From an unidentified bacterial endosymbiont (GTDB lineage: Bacteria; Pseudomonadota; Gammaproteobacteria; Enterobacterales; Enterobacteriaceae), in assembly GCF_918797525.1 (NCBI RefSeq), contig NZ_OU963893.1, forward strand, positions 1,860,001-1,924,000: DNA of 64,000 bases, read 5' to 3'. Positions 1 to 11,831 of this stretch are shown piece by piece (the stretch's first letter is position 1; the number at the start of each line of letters is the position of its first letter). The notes under the pieces were generated by a model. That model did not search any database. It had not been told where the DNA came from and was given only the letters and a program-made list of their open reading frames with translations. The position numbers and the translations under genes were made by a program.

Positions 1-1
1 T

Positions 2-1126
2 CAGTCTCGTTTTGTCTACGGCTATGGCAAAGGCGGCAAGAAAAGCGTCAGCCACGATAACTATCCGCAGGTGATAAAGCAGACGCCGCGTCTGACCTCT
101 ATCGCCAATATTGCCCTGTTTCGACTGTTCAACCGCGATCTGTTTGGCAATCTTAATAGCCTTTCTCGCACGGTGACGCGCACCCCCGGGCCTGTGGTGC
201 TGCATTTTCACGTTCTGCACAGCTACTGGCTGAACCTGGCCGGGGTGGTGGCATTTTGTGAAAACGTTCAGGCGCACAAACCAGATACCCGCTTCGTCTG
301 GACGTTGCATGACCACTGGAGCGTAACCGGACGCTGCGCCTTCACCGATGGCTGCGAAGGCTGGAAGAGCCAGTGCCAGAAATGTCCAACGCTCAGCAAC
401 TATCCGCCGGTTAAAGTCGATCGCGCGCATCAGCTGGTGTCAGGCAAACGTCAGCTGTTCCGCGACATGCTTTCGCTGGGATGTACTTTTATCTCCCCCA
501 GCCAGCACGTGGCGGATGCATTCAATAGCCTGTATGGGGCAGGGCGCTGCAAGATAATCAACAACGGGATTGACGTGGCGACGGAAGCGATCCTCGCCGA
601 GCTGACACCCGTTGCCCCAACATCCGGCAAACCGAAAATCGCTATCGTTGCCCATGACCTGCGTTATGACGGCAAAACCAATCAGCAACTGGTACGCGAG
701 ATGATGGCGCTGAGTGACAACATCGAACTGCACACCTTCGGCAAGTTTTCGCCGTTTGAAGGGCCGAACGTGGTCAATCACGGCTTTGAAACCGATAAAC
801 GTAGGCTGATGAGTGCCCTGAACGCCATGGACGCGCTGGTGTTTAGCTCCCGCGTGGATAACTATCCACTGATCCTCTGCGAGGCCCTCTCCATCGGGGT
901 GCCGGTGATTGCCACCCACAGCGACGCCGCGCGCGAAGTGCTGGAAAAATCGGGCGGCAGAACGTTTGCTGAACATGAGGTGCTGCCGCTGGTGCAGTTG
1001 CCAAAGGCCGATATTGCGCAGGCTGTTTTTGGCACTGACCTGGAATCATTCCGCAACCGCAGCCGTAAGGCTTACAGTGGTCAACAGATGCTGGAGGAGT
1101 ATGTCTCGTTCTATCAGGATCTGTAG
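2..1126 (+). CDS. wcaC: Colanic acid glycosyltransferase WcaC (5' end cut by window)
   Basis: A GT4-type transferase that adds a sugar to the lipid-linked colanic acid repeat unit on the cytoplasmic face of the inner membrane. The reading frame is open from base 2, and the residues before the first internal GTG (position 71), reading FVYGYGKGGKKSVSHDNYPQ, match the family, so the real start is upstream of the window and roughly 30 residues are missing. Motifs typical of the family are visible: LHDHWSVTGRC in the N-terminal half and the donor-binding SRVDNYPLILCEALSIGVPV near the C-terminus. The next gene, wcaD, starts inside its last 26 bases, which suggests translational coupling. Confidence 0.93.
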   Translation, partial: QSRFVYGYGKGGKKSVSHDNYPQVIKQTPRLTSIANIALFRLFNRDLFGNLNSLSRTVTRTPGPVVLHFHVLHSYWLNLAGVVAFCENVQAHKPDTRFVWTLHDHWSVTGRCAFTDGCEGWKSQCQKCPTLSNYPPVKVDRAHQLVSGKRQLFRDMLSLGCTFISPSQHVADAFNSLYGAGRCKIINNGIDVATEAILAELTPVAPTSGKPKIAIVAHDLRYDGKTNQQLVREMMALSDNIELHTFGKFSPFEGPNVVNHGFETDKRRLMSALNAMDALVFSSRVDNYPLILCEALSIGVPVIATHSDAAREVLEKSGGRTFAEHEVLPLVQLPKADIAQAVFGTDLESFRNRSRKAYSGQQMLEEYVSFYQDL

Positions 1127-2321
1127 TTATCTGCTGCTGCCGCTGATCTATTTGCTGGTCAACGTTAAAATCGCCCAGCTCGGCGAAAGCTTCCCGATCA
1201 CTATCGTTACCTTCCTGCCGGTTCTGCTTCTGTTGTATGTCGATAAAATCAACCTCAGGAAGCTGATGATTGCCTTAGGGCTGGGCGTCGGGCTAACGGC
1301 ATTTAACTACATTTTTGGTCAGTCGCTGGATGCCAGCAAATATGTCACGTCGACGATGCTGTTTGTGTATATCGTTATTATTATCGGCATGGTCTGGAGT
1401 ATCCGCTTTAAAACAATTTCACCGCACAATTATCGGAAAATCCTTAGGTTCTTTTATATTGCCGTTGCGCTAATTGTTATGCTTGCTGCACTGGAGATGG
1501 CGCAAATTATTTTGACCGGCGGTAGTAGCCTGATGGAGATGATTTCGAAATATCTTATTTACAGTAACAGCTATGTGCTGAACTTCATTAAGTTTGGTGG
1601 TAAGCGTACTACGGCGCTCTATTTTGAACCGGCGTTTTTTGCTCTGGCATTAATCTCAATTTGGCTCAGCATCAAACAGTTTGGTATCAAAACCCCCAAA
1701 ACCGATGCTATGATTCTTGCAGGAATCGTTCTGTCTGGGTCGTTTTCCGGGGTAATGACGTTTATTCTGTTTTACCTGTTGGAGTGGGCGTTCCAGTATC
1801 TGAACAAAGATGCGGTAAAGAAAAAATTGCCGCTGGCGATTATCTCTCTGACGGTATTCTTAGTCGGTATAATATTTGCTTTTCCGTACATTTCTACCCG
1901 ACTGGGAGATTTGGGAACGGAAGGTTCGTCGTCCTATTATCGCATTATCGGACCACTGGTTATGGTGGGTTATTCCTTAACCCATATTGATGGTGTAGTA
2001 AGATTTGGCTCACTTTACGAATATGTCGCATCATTCGGAATCTTTAACGGTGCGGATGTCGGTAAAACCATAGACAATGGCCTGTATCTGTTGATTATTT
2101 ATTTTTCGTGGTTTGCCGTGCTGTTGACGCTCTGGTATCTGTTTAAAGTATTCAAAATGATGATCAACGCGTTTGGCGATAACCAAAACTTTCGTGTGCA
2201 GTTGTATCTTTTTACGCCAGTATCGCTGTTTTTTACCGGGTCAATATTTAGCCCGGAATATGCTTTCTTGATTGTCTGTCCGTTTATTTTGCGTAAAGCG
2301 CTCAATATTACGAACGTATGA
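1101..2321 (+). CDS. wcaD: Colanic acid polymerase WcaD
   Basis: Integral inner-membrane polymerase (Wzy-type) that joins colanic acid repeat units in the periplasm. The product is 406 residues, close to the 405 of E. coli WcaD, and very hydrophobic along its length with about ten membrane segments. The frame is open further upstream, but the ATG at 1101 is chosen because the protein then begins MSRSIRICSYLLLPLIYLLV, as in E. coli, and a purine-rich CTGGAGGAG stands just before it. The 26-base overlap with wcaC places the start in the other frame of the upstream gene. Confidence 0.93.
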   Translation: MSRSIRICSYLLLPLIYLLVNVKIAQLGESFPITIVTFLPVLLLLYVDKINLRKLMIALGLGVGLTAFNYIFGQSLDASKYVTSTMLFVYIVIIIGMVWSIRFKTISPHNYRKILRFFYIAVALIVMLAALEMAQIILTGGSSLMEMISKYLIYSNSYVLNFIKFGGKRTTALYFEPAFFALALISIWLSIKQFGIKTPKTDAMILAGIVLSGSFSGVMTFILFYLLEWAFQYLNKDAVKKKLPLAIISLTVFLVGIIFAFPYISTRLGDLGTEGSSSYYRIIGPLVMVGYSLTHIDGVVRFGSLYEYVASFGIFNGADVGKTIDNGLYLLIIYFSWFAVLLTLWYLFKVFKMMINAFGDNQNFRVQLYLFTPVSLFFTGSIFSPEYAFLIVCPFILRKALNITNV

Positions 2322-2337
2322 CGAAATGAGGTGATTT

Positions 2338-3084
2338 ATGTTTCTTAGCGTGGTGACCGTCGCCTTTCGTAACTACGAAGGGGTGGCAAAAACCTGGCGC
2401 TCGCTGCGCAATCTGGCACGCGATCCGAGCCTGACCTTTGAGTGGATTGTCGTGGATGGCGGCTCCAATGACGGTACGGCGGAGTTTCTGGAAAAACTCA
2501 ACGGAGAGTTCAACTTACGCTACATCAGCGAGAAAGATAAAGGCATCTATGATGCCATGAATAAGGGCATTGAGATGGCGCAGGGTCGCTATGCCATCTT
2601 CCTGAATTCCGGCGATGTGTTCCATGAAGATGTCGCACGCTTTGCCCGCCAGCTGGCGCGCCAGAAAGAAGACGCGATGTATATTGGCGATGCGCTGCTC
2701 GATTTTGGCGACGGTAATAAAATGTGCCGCAACGCGAAACCAGGCTGGTATATCTATCACAGCTTACCGGCCAGCCATCAGGCTATTTTCTTCCCGGTAA
2801 AAGGCCTTAAAAAACAGCCCTACGATTTACAGTATAAAGTGTCATCTGATTATGCCCTGGCGGCCAGCCTGTACAAATCGGGTTATCCGTTCCGTCGTAT
2901 AAAAGGCCTGGTATCTGAATTTTCAATGGGTGGCGTGTCAACGTCTAATAATCTTGAACTGTGCCAGGATGCAAAAAACGTCCAGCGTAAAATATTACGC
3001 GTGCCGGGGCTGTGGGCAGAATTGTCTTATTTTATGCGCCTAAAAACCACGGGTAAAACAAAAGCCTTATATAACAAAGTCTGA
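2338..3084 (+). CDS. wcaE: Colanic acid glycosyltransferase WcaE
   Basis: A GT2 (GT-A fold) glycosyltransferase of 248 residues. It starts with [14 protein letters not shown] and carries the nucleotide and metal-binding acidic motifs VDGGSNDGT (about residues 40-48) and NSGD (about 92-95), both typical of GT2 enzymes. It acts on the undecaprenyl-linked colanic acid intermediate in the cytoplasm. It lies 16 bases after wcaD with a GAGGTG ribosome-binding site, inside the wca operon. Which sugar it transfers cannot be read from the sequence. Confidence 0.92.
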   Translation: MFLSVVTVAFRNYEGVAKTWRSLRNLARDPSLTFEWIVVDGGSNDGTAEFLEKLNGEFNLRYISEKDKGIYDAMNKGIEMAQGRYAIFLNSGDVFHEDVARFARQLARQKEDAMYIGDALLDFGDGNKMCRNAKPGWYIYHSLPASHQAIFFPVKGLKKQPYDLQYKVSSDYALAASLYKSGYPFRRIKGLVSEFSMGGVSTSNNLELCQDAKNVQRKILRVPGLWAELSYFMRLKTTGKTKALYNKV

Positions 3085-3100
3085 AATATAAGGAAACCTA

Positions 3101-3649
3101 ATGCAGGATCTGAAAGGATTTACGGTGCCGAAAGGCTTTCGCGGTGCTGGGGGTATTAAGGTGCAATTATGGTGGGCCGTTCAGGCAACCTTATTTGCCT
3201 GGTCACCGCAAATACTCTACCGCTGGCGCGTATTTTTATTACGTCTGTTTGGTGCGAAAATCGGAAAAAACGTAGTGATTAGACCGTCTGTCAAAATTAC
3301 CTATCCCTGGAAATTAACGTTAGGGGATTACGCCTGGGTAGGCGATGACGCGGTGCTCTATACCCTGGGTGATATCACTATTGGCGCCAATTCAGTAGTT
3401 TCACAGAAATGTTATTTGTGTACCGGCAGCCACGATTTTATGCGCCAGCATTTTGATATTACCGCCAGCCCCGTTGTGATTGGCGAGAAATGCTGGCTGG
3501 CAACCGATGTATTTGTGGCACCGGGCGTCTCTATTGGCGATGGCACGGTGGTTGGCGCCCGTAGCAGCGTTTTTAAATCGCTTGCGGCAAATAAAATTTG
3601 CCGTGGCAACCCCGCAGTGGTGATACGCGAACGCGTTGAAACTGATTAA
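3101..3649 (+). CDS. wcaF: Colanic acid O-acetyltransferase WcaF
   Basis: A hexapeptide-repeat acyltransferase (left-handed beta-helix, trimeric family) of 182 residues, the same length as E. coli WcaF. It is expected to put an O-acetyl group on a fucose of the colanic acid unit, using acetyl-CoA. Visible are the repeating I-G-x-x-V type hexads (residues about 52-160), the loop CTGSHDF with the usual catalytic histidine, and the ending CRGNPAVVIRER. An AAGGAAAC ribosome-binding site precedes the ATG. It lies between wcaE and gmd. Confidence 0.92.
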   Translation: MQDLKGFTVPKGFRGAGGIKVQLWWAVQATLFAWSPQILYRWRVFLLRLFGAKIGKNVVIRPSVKITYPWKLTLGDYAWVGDDAVLYTLGDITIGANSVVSQKCYLCTGSHDFMRQHFDITASPVVIGEKCWLATDVFVAPGVSIGDGTVVGARSSVFKSLAANKICRGNPAVVIRERVETD

Positions 3650-3673
3650 ATTCATAAGTAGAGGAATATAAAC

Positions 3674-4756
<1,083 letters not shown>

Positions 4757-4795
4757 GTCGCATGGCTACGAGGTTGCGATCGCGCTGGAGTCCTG

Positions 4796-5764
4796 ATGAT
4801 GACAAAACAACGTATTTTTGTCGCCGGTCATCGCGGAATGGTCGGTTCCGCGATTAAACGCCAGCTGGAGCAGCGCGGCGACGTGGATGTCATCGTACGC
4901 ACCCGTGATGAGCTTAACCTGCTCGACGGCGCGGCGGTACAGGACTTCTTTGCCAGTCAACGTATTGACCAGGTGTATCTGGCGGCGGCAAAAGTGGGCG
5001 GTATTGTCGCCAACAACACCTATCCGGCGGATTTCATCTACGAAAACATGATGATTGAGAGCAACATCATTCACGCGGCGCACCTGCACAACGTGAACAA
5101 GCTGTTGTTCCTCGGCTCATCCTGTATTTACCCGAAAATGGCCAGCCAGCCGATCGCCGAAAGCGAACTGCTGCAGGGCACGCTTGAAGCGACCAACGAG
5201 CCCTACGCCATTGCCAAGATTGCCGGGATTAAGCTGTGTGAATCTTACAACCGTCAGTATGACCGCGATTATCGTTCGGTGATGCCGACCAACCTGTACG
5301 GCCCGCACGACAACTTCCACCCGAGCAACTCGCACGTGATCCCGGCGCTGCTGCGTCGCTTCCACGAGGCCACGGCAGAGAACGCCCCGGACGTGGTGGT
5401 GTGGGGCAGCGGGACGCCGATGCGTGAGTTTTTGCACGTGGGTGATATGGCGGCTGCCAGCATTCACGTGATGGAGCTGGATCGCGAAGTGTGGCAGGAG
5501 AATACCGAGCCGATGCTGTCGCACATCAACGTCGGTACCGGAGTGGACTGCACCATTCGCGAGCTGGCGCAGACCATCGCCCAGGTGGTGGGCTACAAAG
5601 GCCGCGTGGTATTTGACGCCACAAAACCGGACGGCACGCCACGCAAACTGCTGGACGTGACCCGTCTGCATCAACTGGGCTGGTATCACGAGGTGTCACT
5701 GGAGCAGGGGCTGGCAAGCACCTACCAGTGGTTCCTGGAAAACCAGCACCGCTTCCGGGGGTAA
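4796..5764 (+). CDS. wcaG: GDP-L-fucose synthase WcaG (Fcl)
   Basis: Epimerises and reduces GDP-4-keto-6-deoxymannose to GDP-L-fucose with NADPH. It has 322 residues (E. coli 321), an N-terminal [11 protein letters not shown] dinucleotide-binding loop and the SDR active site: SSCIYP (about 108-113) and YAIAKIAG with the Tyr-x3-Lys pair. Two ATGs stand in tandem (4796 and 4799); the first overlaps the stop of gmd as it would be if the gmd frameshift were absent, so the genes were probably translationally coupled. As the sequence stands, the gap to the gmd stop is 39 bases. Confidence 0.95.
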   Translation: MMTKQRIFVAGHRGMVGSAIKRQLEQRGDVDVIVRTRDELNLLDGAAVQDFFASQRIDQVYLAAAKVGGIVANNTYPADFIYENMMIESNIIHAAHLHNVNKLLFLGSSCIYPKMASQPIAESELLQGTLEATNEPYAIAKIAGIKLCESYNRQYDRDYRSVMPTNLYGPHDNFHPSNSHVIPALLRRFHEATAENAPDVVVWGSGTPMREFLHVGDMAAASIHVMELDREVWQENTEPMLSHINVGTGVDCTIRELAQTIAQVVGYKGRVVFDATKPDGTPRKLLDVTRLHQLGWYHEVSLEQGLASTYQWFLENQHRFRG

Positions 5765-6246
5765 TGATGTTTTTAAGTCAGGAAGATTTTGCCACGATCG
5801 TTCGTTCCACTCCGCTCATCTCAATTGATTTGATTGTGGAGAACGAACGCGGCGAGTTCTTGCTGGGGAAACGAACCAACCGTCCTGCACAGGGCTTCTG
5901 GTTCGTGCCCGGCGGGCGCGTGCAGAAGGATGAAACGCTGGCTAATGCCTTTGCGCGCCTCACTCTGGCGGAACTGGGCCTGCGGTTGCCGATGGCAGCG
6001 GGCCAGTTTTACGGGGTCTGGCAGCACTTCTATGACGATAATTTTTCAGGCACCGGGTTCACCACCCACTACGTGGTGCTCGGTTTTCGCCTGAAGGTGA
6101 GTGAGGCAGACCTGCATCTGCCTGATTCTCAGCATGACGACTACCGGTGGCAAGCGCCAGAGGCGTTGCTTGCCAGCGAAAACGTGCATGACAACAGCCG
6201 TGCCTATTTCCTGACCGCTCGTCAGGCCCGGGTGCCAGGACTATGA
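5764..6246 (+). CDS. gmm: GDP-mannose mannosyl hydrolase Gmm (Nudix)
   Basis: Hydrolyses GDP-mannose and GDP-glucose to GDP and the free sugar, probably trimming the nucleotide-sugar pool. The product has 160 residues. The modified Nudix box characteristic of this family runs from [10 protein letters not shown] through the [10 protein letters not shown] segment, within about residues 50-75. The frame is open back to a GTG at 5728, but the ATG at 5764 (or 5767) gives [18 protein letters not shown] as in E. coli. That ATG overlaps the wcaG stop (TAATG). The end overlaps wcaI by four bases. Confidence 0.93.
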   Translation: MMFLSQEDFATIVRSTPLISIDLIVENERGEFLLGKRTNRPAQGFWFVPGGRVQKDETLANAFARLTLAELGLRLPMAAGQFYGVWQHFYDDNFSGTGFTTHYVVLGFRLKVSEADLHLPDSQHDDYRWQAPEALLASENVHDNSRAYFLTARQARVPGL

Positions 6247-7466
6247 AGATCCTTGTCTATGGAATTAACTACTCGCCGGAGCTGACCGGTATCGGGAAGT
6301 ACACCGGCGAGATGGTCGAGTGGATGGCGAGCCAGGGCCATGACGTGCGGGTCATCACCGCGCCGCCGTACTACCCGGAGTGGAAGGTGGGCGAACGGTA
6401 TTCCAGCTGGCGCTACCGCCGCGAGGAGGGGGCCGCGACCGTCTGGCGTTGCCCGCTGTATGTACCGAAGCAGCCGTCCACGCTGAAACGTTTATTGCAT
6501 CTCGGCAGCTTTGCCCTGAGCAGTTTCTTCCCGCTGATGGCGCAGCGCCGCTGGAAGCCGGATCGCATCATCGGCGTAGTGCCGACGCTGTTTTGCACGC
6601 CGGGTATGCGTCTGCTGGGAAAACTCTCCGGCGCGCGCACGCTGCTGCACATCCAGGATTACGAGGTGGACGCGATGCTCGGCCTGGGAATGGCAGGCAA
6701 GGGTAGGGGCGGCAAAGTGGCGAAACTGGCCAGCGCCTTTGAGCGAAGCGGGCTGCATAACGTTGATTATGTCTCCACTATTTCGCGCTCGATGATGAAT
6801 AAAGCCCGTGAGAAGGGCGTGGCGGCTAAAAAAGTGATCTTCTTCCCGAACTGGTCCGAAGTGGCGCGTTTTCGCGACGTAACCGACGGTGATGCTCAGG
6901 CGTTACGCAGTCAGCTCGGTTTGCCTGATGACCAAAAAATCATTCTTTACTCGGGCAATATCGGTGAAAAGCAGGGGCTGGAGAGCGTAATTGAAGCCGC
7001 AGCCCAGCTTAGCAAACATTCATGGATGTTTGTGATTGTCGGGCAGGGCGGTGGGAAAGGGCGGCTGGAGAAAATGGCCGGCGAGCGCGGCCTGACAAAC
7101 GTGAAATTTTTCCCGCTTCAGTCTTACGAGGCGCTGCCTGCGTTGCTGAAGATGGGGGACTGCCATCTGGTGGTGCAAAAACGCGGCGCGGCGGATGCGG
7201 TGCTGCCGTCCAAGCTGACCAATATTCTGGCGGTCGGCGGCAACGCGGTGATCACAGCAGAAGCTGAAACCGAATTAGGCCAGCTCTGCGAAAGCCATCC
7301 GGGAATTGCCGTTTGCGTGGCGCCGGAATCGGTCGCTGCGCTGGTATCCGGCATTGAACAGGCGCTTGCCATGCCAAAAGAGAACACGGTGGCACGTGAA
7401 TATGCCGAACGCACCCTCGAGAAAGAGAACGTGCTGAGCCAATTTATTGCAGATATACGGGGATAA
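6243..7466 (+). CDS. wcaI: Colanic acid glycosyltransferase WcaI
   Basis: A GT4 (GT-B fold) transferase of 407 residues, as in E. coli. It begins with [24 protein letters not shown], typical of WcaI, and has an N-terminal acceptor domain followed by a C-terminal donor domain that starts near [15 protein letters not shown]. Its exact sugar step is not visible here; WcaI is generally assigned to the colanic acid main chain. It overlaps gmm by ATGA and is followed three bases later by cpsB, consistent with one polycistronic message. Confidence 0.93.
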   Translation: MKILVYGINYSPELTGIGKYTGEMVEWMASQGHDVRVITAPPYYPEWKVGERYSSWRYRREEGAATVWRCPLYVPKQPSTLKRLLHLGSFALSSFFPLMAQRRWKPDRIIGVVPTLFCTPGMRLLGKLSGARTLLHIQDYEVDAMLGLGMAGKGRGGKVAKLASAFERSGLHNVDYVSTISRSMMNKAREKGVAAKKVIFFPNWSEVARFRDVTDGDAQALRSQLGLPDDQKIILYSGNIGEKQGLESVIEAAAQLSKHSWMFVIVGQGGGKGRLEKMAGERGLTNVKFFPLQSYEALPALLKMGDCHLVVQKRGAADAVLPSKLTNILAVGGNAVITAEAETELGQLCESHPGIAVCVAPESVAALVSGIEQALAMPKENTVAREYAERTLEKENVLSQFIADIRG

Positions 7467-7469
7467 ATC

Positions 7470-8906
7470 ATGAGTCAAACCACGTTGTATCCGGTCGTGA
7501 TGGCAGGTGGCTCTGGTAGCCGGTTGTGGCCGCTGTCCCGCGTGCTCTATCCAAAACAATTCCTCTGTCTGAAAGGGGAACTCACCATGCTGCAAACGAC
7601 GGTCAACCGTCTGCAGGGCGTTGAGTGTGAAAGCCCGGTGGTGATCTGTAACGAACAACACCGCTTTATCGTGGCTGAGCAGTTGCGCCAGCTGAACAAG
7701 CTCACGGAAAATATCATTCTGGAGCCTGCCGGGCGTAACACCGCGCCCGCCATCGCCCTGGCGGCGCTGGCGGCAAAGCGCAGTAGCCCGGATTGCGACC
7801 CGCTGATGTTGGTGCTGGCCGCAGACCATGTCATACAGCAGGAAGACGCTTTCCGCGAGGCGATTCGTGCCGCTATTCCTTATGCCGATAGCGGTAAGCT
7901 GGTGACGTTTGGCATCGTGCCGGACCTGCCGGAAACGGGCTATGGCTACATTCGTCGTGGCAACGTGACGCCGGGCGAAGGCGATTGCGTGGCGTTTGAC
8001 GTGGCGCAGTTTGTCGAAAAACCGAATCTCGAAACCGCGCAGGCCTATGTCGGCAGCGGCGAATATTACTGGAACAGCGGGATGTTCCTGTTCCGCGCAG
8101 GGCGCTATCTGGAAGAGCTGGAAAAATATCGTCCGGATATTCTGCGCGCCTGCGAAAAAGCGATGGCGGTGGTTGATCCGGATCTCGACTTCATCCGCGT
8201 GGATGAGCAAGCCTTCCTCGCCTGTCCGGAAGAGTCCATTGACTATGCGGTGATGGAGCGCACGGCCCACGCGGTGGTCGTGCCGATGGATGCGGGCTGG
8301 AGCGATGTTGGCTCCTGGTCATCCTTGTGGGAGATCAGTGCGCATACCCCGGAGGGTAACGTCCATCACGGTGATGTGATTAGCCACAAAACGGAAAACA
8401 GCTACGTCTACGCTGAATCTGGCCTGGTGACGACGGTAGGGGTGAAAGATCTGGTGGTGGTGCAGACCAAAGATGCGGTGCTGATCGCCGACCGTAACGC
8501 CGTGCAGGACGTTAAAAAAGTGGTCGAGCAGATCAAGGCCGATGGTCGTCATGAGCACCATATTCACCGCGAAGTCTACCGCCCGTGGGGGAAATATGAC
8601 TCCATCGATTCGGGCGATCGTTACCAGGTAAAACGCATCACCGTGAAGCCGGGTGAAGGCCTGTCGGTCCAGATGCATCATCACCGTGCCGAGCACTGGG
8701 TGGTGGTGGCCGGTACCGCCAAAGTCACCATCGACGGTGAGATAAAACTGCTGGGTGAAAACGAGTCTATCTATATTCCGCTCGGGGCGACGCACTGCCT
8801 GGAAAACCCGGGGAAAATTCCTCTCGACTTAATTGAAGTGCGTTCCGGCTCGTATCTGGAAGATGACGACATTGTTCGTTTCCAGGATCGATACGGACGG
8901 GTGTAG
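7470..8906 (+). CDS. cpsB: Mannose-1-phosphate guanylyltransferase CpsB (ManC)
   Basis: Makes GDP-mannose from mannose-1-phosphate and GTP, feeding the GDP-fucose branch of colanic acid. The 478 residues match the E. coli length. An N-terminal nucleotidyltransferase domain starts with [25 protein letters not shown] (pyrophosphorylase signature) and contains FVEKP; a C-terminal cupin domain (about residues 360-478) contains the [11 protein letters not shown] segment, which is the mannose-6-phosphate isomerase-like part. In E. coli CpsB this second domain is not enough to replace ManA. It pairs with cpsG downstream. Confidence 0.95.
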   Translation: MSQTTLYPVVMAGGSGSRLWPLSRVLYPKQFLCLKGELTMLQTTVNRLQGVECESPVVICNEQHRFIVAEQLRQLNKLTENIILEPAGRNTAPAIALAALAAKRSSPDCDPLMLVLAADHVIQQEDAFREAIRAAIPYADSGKLVTFGIVPDLPETGYGYIRRGNVTPGEGDCVAFDVAQFVEKPNLETAQAYVGSGEYYWNSGMFLFRAGRYLEELEKYRPDILRACEKAMAVVDPDLDFIRVDEQAFLACPEESIDYAVMERTAHAVVVPMDAGWSDVGSWSSLWEISAHTPEGNVHHGDVISHKTENSYVYAESGLVTTVGVKDLVVVQTKDAVLIADRNAVQDVKKVVEQIKADGRHEHHIHREVYRPWGKYDSIDSGDRYQVKRITVKPGEGLSVQMHHHRAEHWVVVAGTAKVTIDGEIKLLGENESIYIPLGATHCLENPGKIPLDLIEVRSGSYLEDDDIVRFQDRYGRV

Positions 8907-8918
8907 CACTTTCGCATT

Positions 8919-8951
8919 ACGCCCGGTGGCGCAGCGCTTACCGGGCCTACG
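8919..8951 (+). repeat. REP-like palindromic element between cpsB and cpsG
   Basis: The stretch after the cpsB stop contains GCCCGGTGGCGCAGCGCTTA followed by CCGGGCCTACG, which has the imperfect palindrome and the CCGGGCCTACG end typical of enterobacterial REP (PU) units. Such elements sit between genes of an operon, stabilise upstream mRNA and can reduce downstream expression. Only one unit is seen. The call rests on motif recall, not on an alignment. Confidence 0.7.
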
Positions 8952-9017
8952 AATAACAAAAAATGAATTTGGCTGTTTAGAGGCCAGGGCTAACTGTTGC
9001 CTGAAGAAGGGGTCATA

Positions 9018-10388
9018 ATGGAAAAATTAACCTGTTTTAAAGCCTACGACATTCGCGGCAAGCTGGGTGCAGAGCTGAACGAAGACATTGCCTGGCGCAT
9101 TGGCCGCGCGTATGGCGAATATTTAAAGCCGCAGACCATCGTGCTGGGCGGTGACGTGCGTTTGACCAGCGAGTCCCTGAAGCTGGCGCTGGCAAAAGGG
9201 CTGCAGGACGCGGGCGTGGATGTGCTGGATATCGGCCTGTCGGGCACCGAAGAGATCTATTTTGCCACTTTCCATCTTGACGTGGACGGCGGTATTGAAG
9301 TCACAGCCAGCCATAACCCGATGGATTACAACGGGATGAAGCTGGTGCGCAAAGGCGCGCGACCTATCAGCGGTGACACCGGTTTGCGCGACGTGCAGCG
9401 TCTGGCGGTGGCCAACGACTTCCCGCCGGTGAACGAGGCGAAGCGCGGCAGCTACCGACACATTACCCTGCAAAAAGAGTATATCGACCACCTGCTGGGC
9501 TACATCAACGTGGCGAATCTTAAGCCGCTCACGCTTGTGATCAACTCCGGTAACGGGGCGGCTGGCCCGGTGATTGATGCGCTGGAGTTCCGTTTTAAGG
9601 CCCTGAATGTGCCGGTGACGTTCATTAAGGTCCATAACACGCCGGACGGCAATTTCCCCAACGGTATCCCCAACCCGCTGTTGCCGGAGTGCCGGGACGA
9701 CACCCGTAACGCGGTGATTGAGCACGGCGCTGACATGGGCATCGCCTTTGACGGCGACTTTGACCGCTGCTTCCTGTTTGATGAGAAAGGCCAGTTTATC
9801 GAGGGCTACTATATTGTCGGCCTGCTGGCAGAAGCTTTCCTGGAGAAAAACCCGGGGGCGAAGATCATTCACGATCCGCGTCTTTCCTGGAACACCGTCG
9901 ACGTGGTCACGGCGGCAGGCGGCCTGCCGGTGATGTCCAAAACCGGTCACGCCTTTATCAAAGAGCGGATGCGCGAAGAAAATGCCATCTACGGCGGCGA
10001 GATGAGCGCTCACCATTACTTCCGTGACTTTGCCTACTGCGACAGCGGGATGATCCCGTGGCTGCTGGTAACCGAACTGCTGTGCCTGAAAGGGCAGACC
10101 CTGGGCGAACTGGTACGTGACCGCATGGCGGCATTCCCGGCCAGCGGAGAGATTAACAGCACGCTGGCACAGCCCGCCGAGGCGATTGCCCGTGTGGAGC
10201 AGCACTTTGCGATCCACGCGCTGGAAATTGACCGTACCGACGGTATCAGCATGGCATTCCCGCAGTGGCGCTTTAATTTGCGCTCTTCAAATACCGAGCC
10301 GGTAGTGCGCCTGAACGTGGAGTCCCGTGCTGACACGGCGCTGATGGACGCGCGAACGAAAGACATTCTGGCGCTGTTGAATCAGTAA
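9018..10388 (+). CDS. cpsG: Phosphomannomutase CpsG (ManB)
   Basis: Interconverts mannose-6-phosphate and mannose-1-phosphate for GDP-mannose synthesis. It has 456 residues, as in E. coli. The alpha-D-phosphohexomutase domains show the active-site phosphoserine loop [13 protein letters not shown] (about 95-107), the metal-binding loop DGDFDRC, and the C-terminal phosphate-binding segment [14 protein letters not shown]. The frame is open to 8997, but the ATG at 9018 follows GAAGAAGG and gives the family N-terminus [17 protein letters not shown]. Confidence 0.95.
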   Translation: MEKLTCFKAYDIRGKLGAELNEDIAWRIGRAYGEYLKPQTIVLGGDVRLTSESLKLALAKGLQDAGVDVLDIGLSGTEEIYFATFHLDVDGGIEVTASHNPMDYNGMKLVRKGARPISGDTGLRDVQRLAVANDFPPVNEAKRGSYRHITLQKEYIDHLLGYINVANLKPLTLVINSGNGAAGPVIDALEFRFKALNVPVTFIKVHNTPDGNFPNGIPNPLLPECRDDTRNAVIEHGADMGIAFDGDFDRCFLFDEKGQFIEGYYIVGLLAEAFLEKNPGAKIIHDPRLSWNTVDVVTAAGGLPVMSKTGHAFIKERMREENAIYGGEMSAHHYFRDFAYCDSGMIPWLLVTELLCLKGQTLGELVRDRMAAFPASGEINSTLAQPAEAIARVEQHFAIHALEIDRTDGISMAFPQWRFNLRSSNTEPVVRLNVESRADTALMDARTKDILALLNQ

Positions 10389-10395
10389 AATTTCT

Positions 10396-10414
10396 CCCCT
10401 CCCGCCGGGAGGGG
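10396..10414 (+). other. GC-rich hairpin between cpsG and wcaJ
   Basis: An 8-bp perfect stem (CCCCTCCC with GGGAGGGG) around a 3-base loop lies 7 bases after the cpsG stop and about 20 bases before wcaJ. It is not followed by a T run on the plus strand, so it is not a standard terminator; it could stabilise the upstream mRNA or tune the wcaJ ribosome-binding site. Confidence 0.55.
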
Positions 10415-10435
10415 GACCCGAATACAGGAACAACG

Positions 10436-11830
10436 ATGACGAATCTCAAAAAACGCGAACGAGCGAGAACGAATGCATCGTTAATCTCTATGGTGCAGCG
10501 TTTTTCTGATATCACCATCATGGTCGGCGGATTGTGGGTGGTATGTTGGCTTAGCGGACAACACTTCTTCTACATGCACCTGCTGATGGCGCTGATCGCA
10601 CTGGTTGTCTTTCAGATGATCGGCGGGATGACCGATTTTTACCGCTCGTGGCGCGGCGTTAAAATGACGACCGAGCTGATGCTGTTGCTGCAAAACTGGA
10701 CCTTAAGCCTGATTTTCAGCGCCGGCCTGGTGGCGTTTAGCCATGATTTCGATAATCGCCTGATGACCTACCTGGGCTGGTACATGCTTACCAGCGTCGG
10801 CATGGTGGTATGCCGCTCTTTGATTCGCTTTGCTGCCGGCTGGTTGCGCAACCGGGGCTATAACACGCGTTATGTGGCCGTAGCCGGGGATTTGCCGGTG
10901 GGACAGGTACTGCTGGACAGCTTCCGTAAAGAGCCGTGGCTCGGTCTGGACGTGGTGGGGATTTATCACGACGCTAAGCCTGGCGGCGTCTCCTCTGACT
11001 GGGCAGGCAACTTCGCCCAGCTCCTCGAGGATGCCAAAGCGGGCAAAATTCATAACGTCTACATTGCCATGCAAATGCGTGATGAAGCCTGCATTAAACA
11101 CCTGGTGCGTGAGCTGGCCGACACCACCTGCTCGGTTATTCTGATCCCTGACGTCTTTACCTTCAATATCCTTCATTCACGCGTTGAAGAGGTGAATGGC
11201 GTACCGGTAGTCCCGCTATACGACACACCGCTTTCGGGTATCAACCGGGTGCTGAAACGCCTGGAAGATATTGTGCTCTCGTCGTTGATTTTATTGCTGA
11301 TTTCTCCGGTGCTGTGCTGCATTGCGCTGGCGGTCAAGCTCAGCTCGCCTGGCCCGGTCATTTTCCGTCAGCGGCGTTACGGCATGGACGGCAAGCCCAT
11401 CATGGTATGGAAATTCCGCTCGATGAAGGTGATGGAAAACGACAAGGTGGTGACGCAGGCGACGCAGAACGATCCGCGCGTAACGCGGGTGGGTAACTTC
11501 CTGCGCCGTACCTCGCTGGATGAACTGCCGCAGTTTATTAATGTGTTCACCGGCGGCATGTCGATCGTCGGGCCGCGTCCGCACGCTGTTGCGCATAATG
11601 AGCAGTATCGTTCACTGATTGAAGGCTACATGCTGCGCCACAAGGTGAAGCCTGGCATAACCGGCTGGGCGCAGATTAACGGCTGGCGCGGCGAGACCGA
11701 TACGCTGGAAAAAATGGAAAAACGTATTGAATTCGATCTGGAGTACATCCGTGAATGGAGCCTCTGGTTCGATATCAAAATCGTCTTTCTGACTATCTTT
11801 AAAGGTTTTGTGAACAAAGCGGCGTACTAA
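10436..11830 (+). CDS. wcaJ: Undecaprenyl-phosphate glucose phosphotransferase WcaJ
   Basis: Starts the colanic acid repeat unit by moving glucose-1-phosphate from UDP-glucose to undecaprenyl phosphate. A polyprenol-phosphate hexose-1-phosphate transferase of 464 residues: a hydrophobic N-terminal membrane region (four to five segments within residues 20-150), a soluble middle part and the catalytic bacterial sugar transferase domain from about 275 on, with KFRSMKVMENDK, DELPQFINVFTGGMSIVGPRP and a C-terminal WFDIKIVFLTIFKGF. Same length as E. coli WcaJ. It is immediately followed by wzxC after one base. Confidence 0.96.
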   Translation: MTNLKKRERARTNASLISMVQRFSDITIMVGGLWVVCWLSGQHFFYMHLLMALIALVVFQMIGGMTDFYRSWRGVKMTTELMLLLQNWTLSLIFSAGLVAFSHDFDNRLMTYLGWYMLTSVGMVVCRSLIRFAAGWLRNRGYNTRYVAVAGDLPVGQVLLDSFRKEPWLGLDVVGIYHDAKPGGVSSDWAGNFAQLLEDAKAGKIHNVYIAMQMRDEACIKHLVRELADTTCSVILIPDVFTFNILHSRVEEVNGVPVVPLYDTPLSGINRVLKRLEDIVLSSLILLLISPVLCCIALAVKLSSPGPVIFRQRRYGMDGKPIMVWKFRSMKVMENDKVVTQATQNDPRVTRVGNFLRRTSLDELPQFINVFTGGMSIVGPRPHAVAHNEQYRSLIEGYMLRHKVKPGITGWAQINGWRGETDTLEKMEKRIEFDLEYIREWSLWFDIKIVFLTIFKGFVNKAAY

Positions 11831-11831
11831 G

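Noticed and set aside
909..1100. Longer N-terminus for WcaD
   Set aside because: The added residues overlap wcaC in a second frame and do not resemble WcaD; ATG 1101 gives the family start.
7275..8270. 331-codon open frame on the minus strand opposite cpsB
   Set aside because: Antisense shadow of a highly conserved gene; composition (His, Arg, Gln) is typical of such shadows.
9123..10217. 364-codon open frame on the minus strand opposite cpsG
   Set aside because: Antisense shadow; cpsG is certain and in the expected place.
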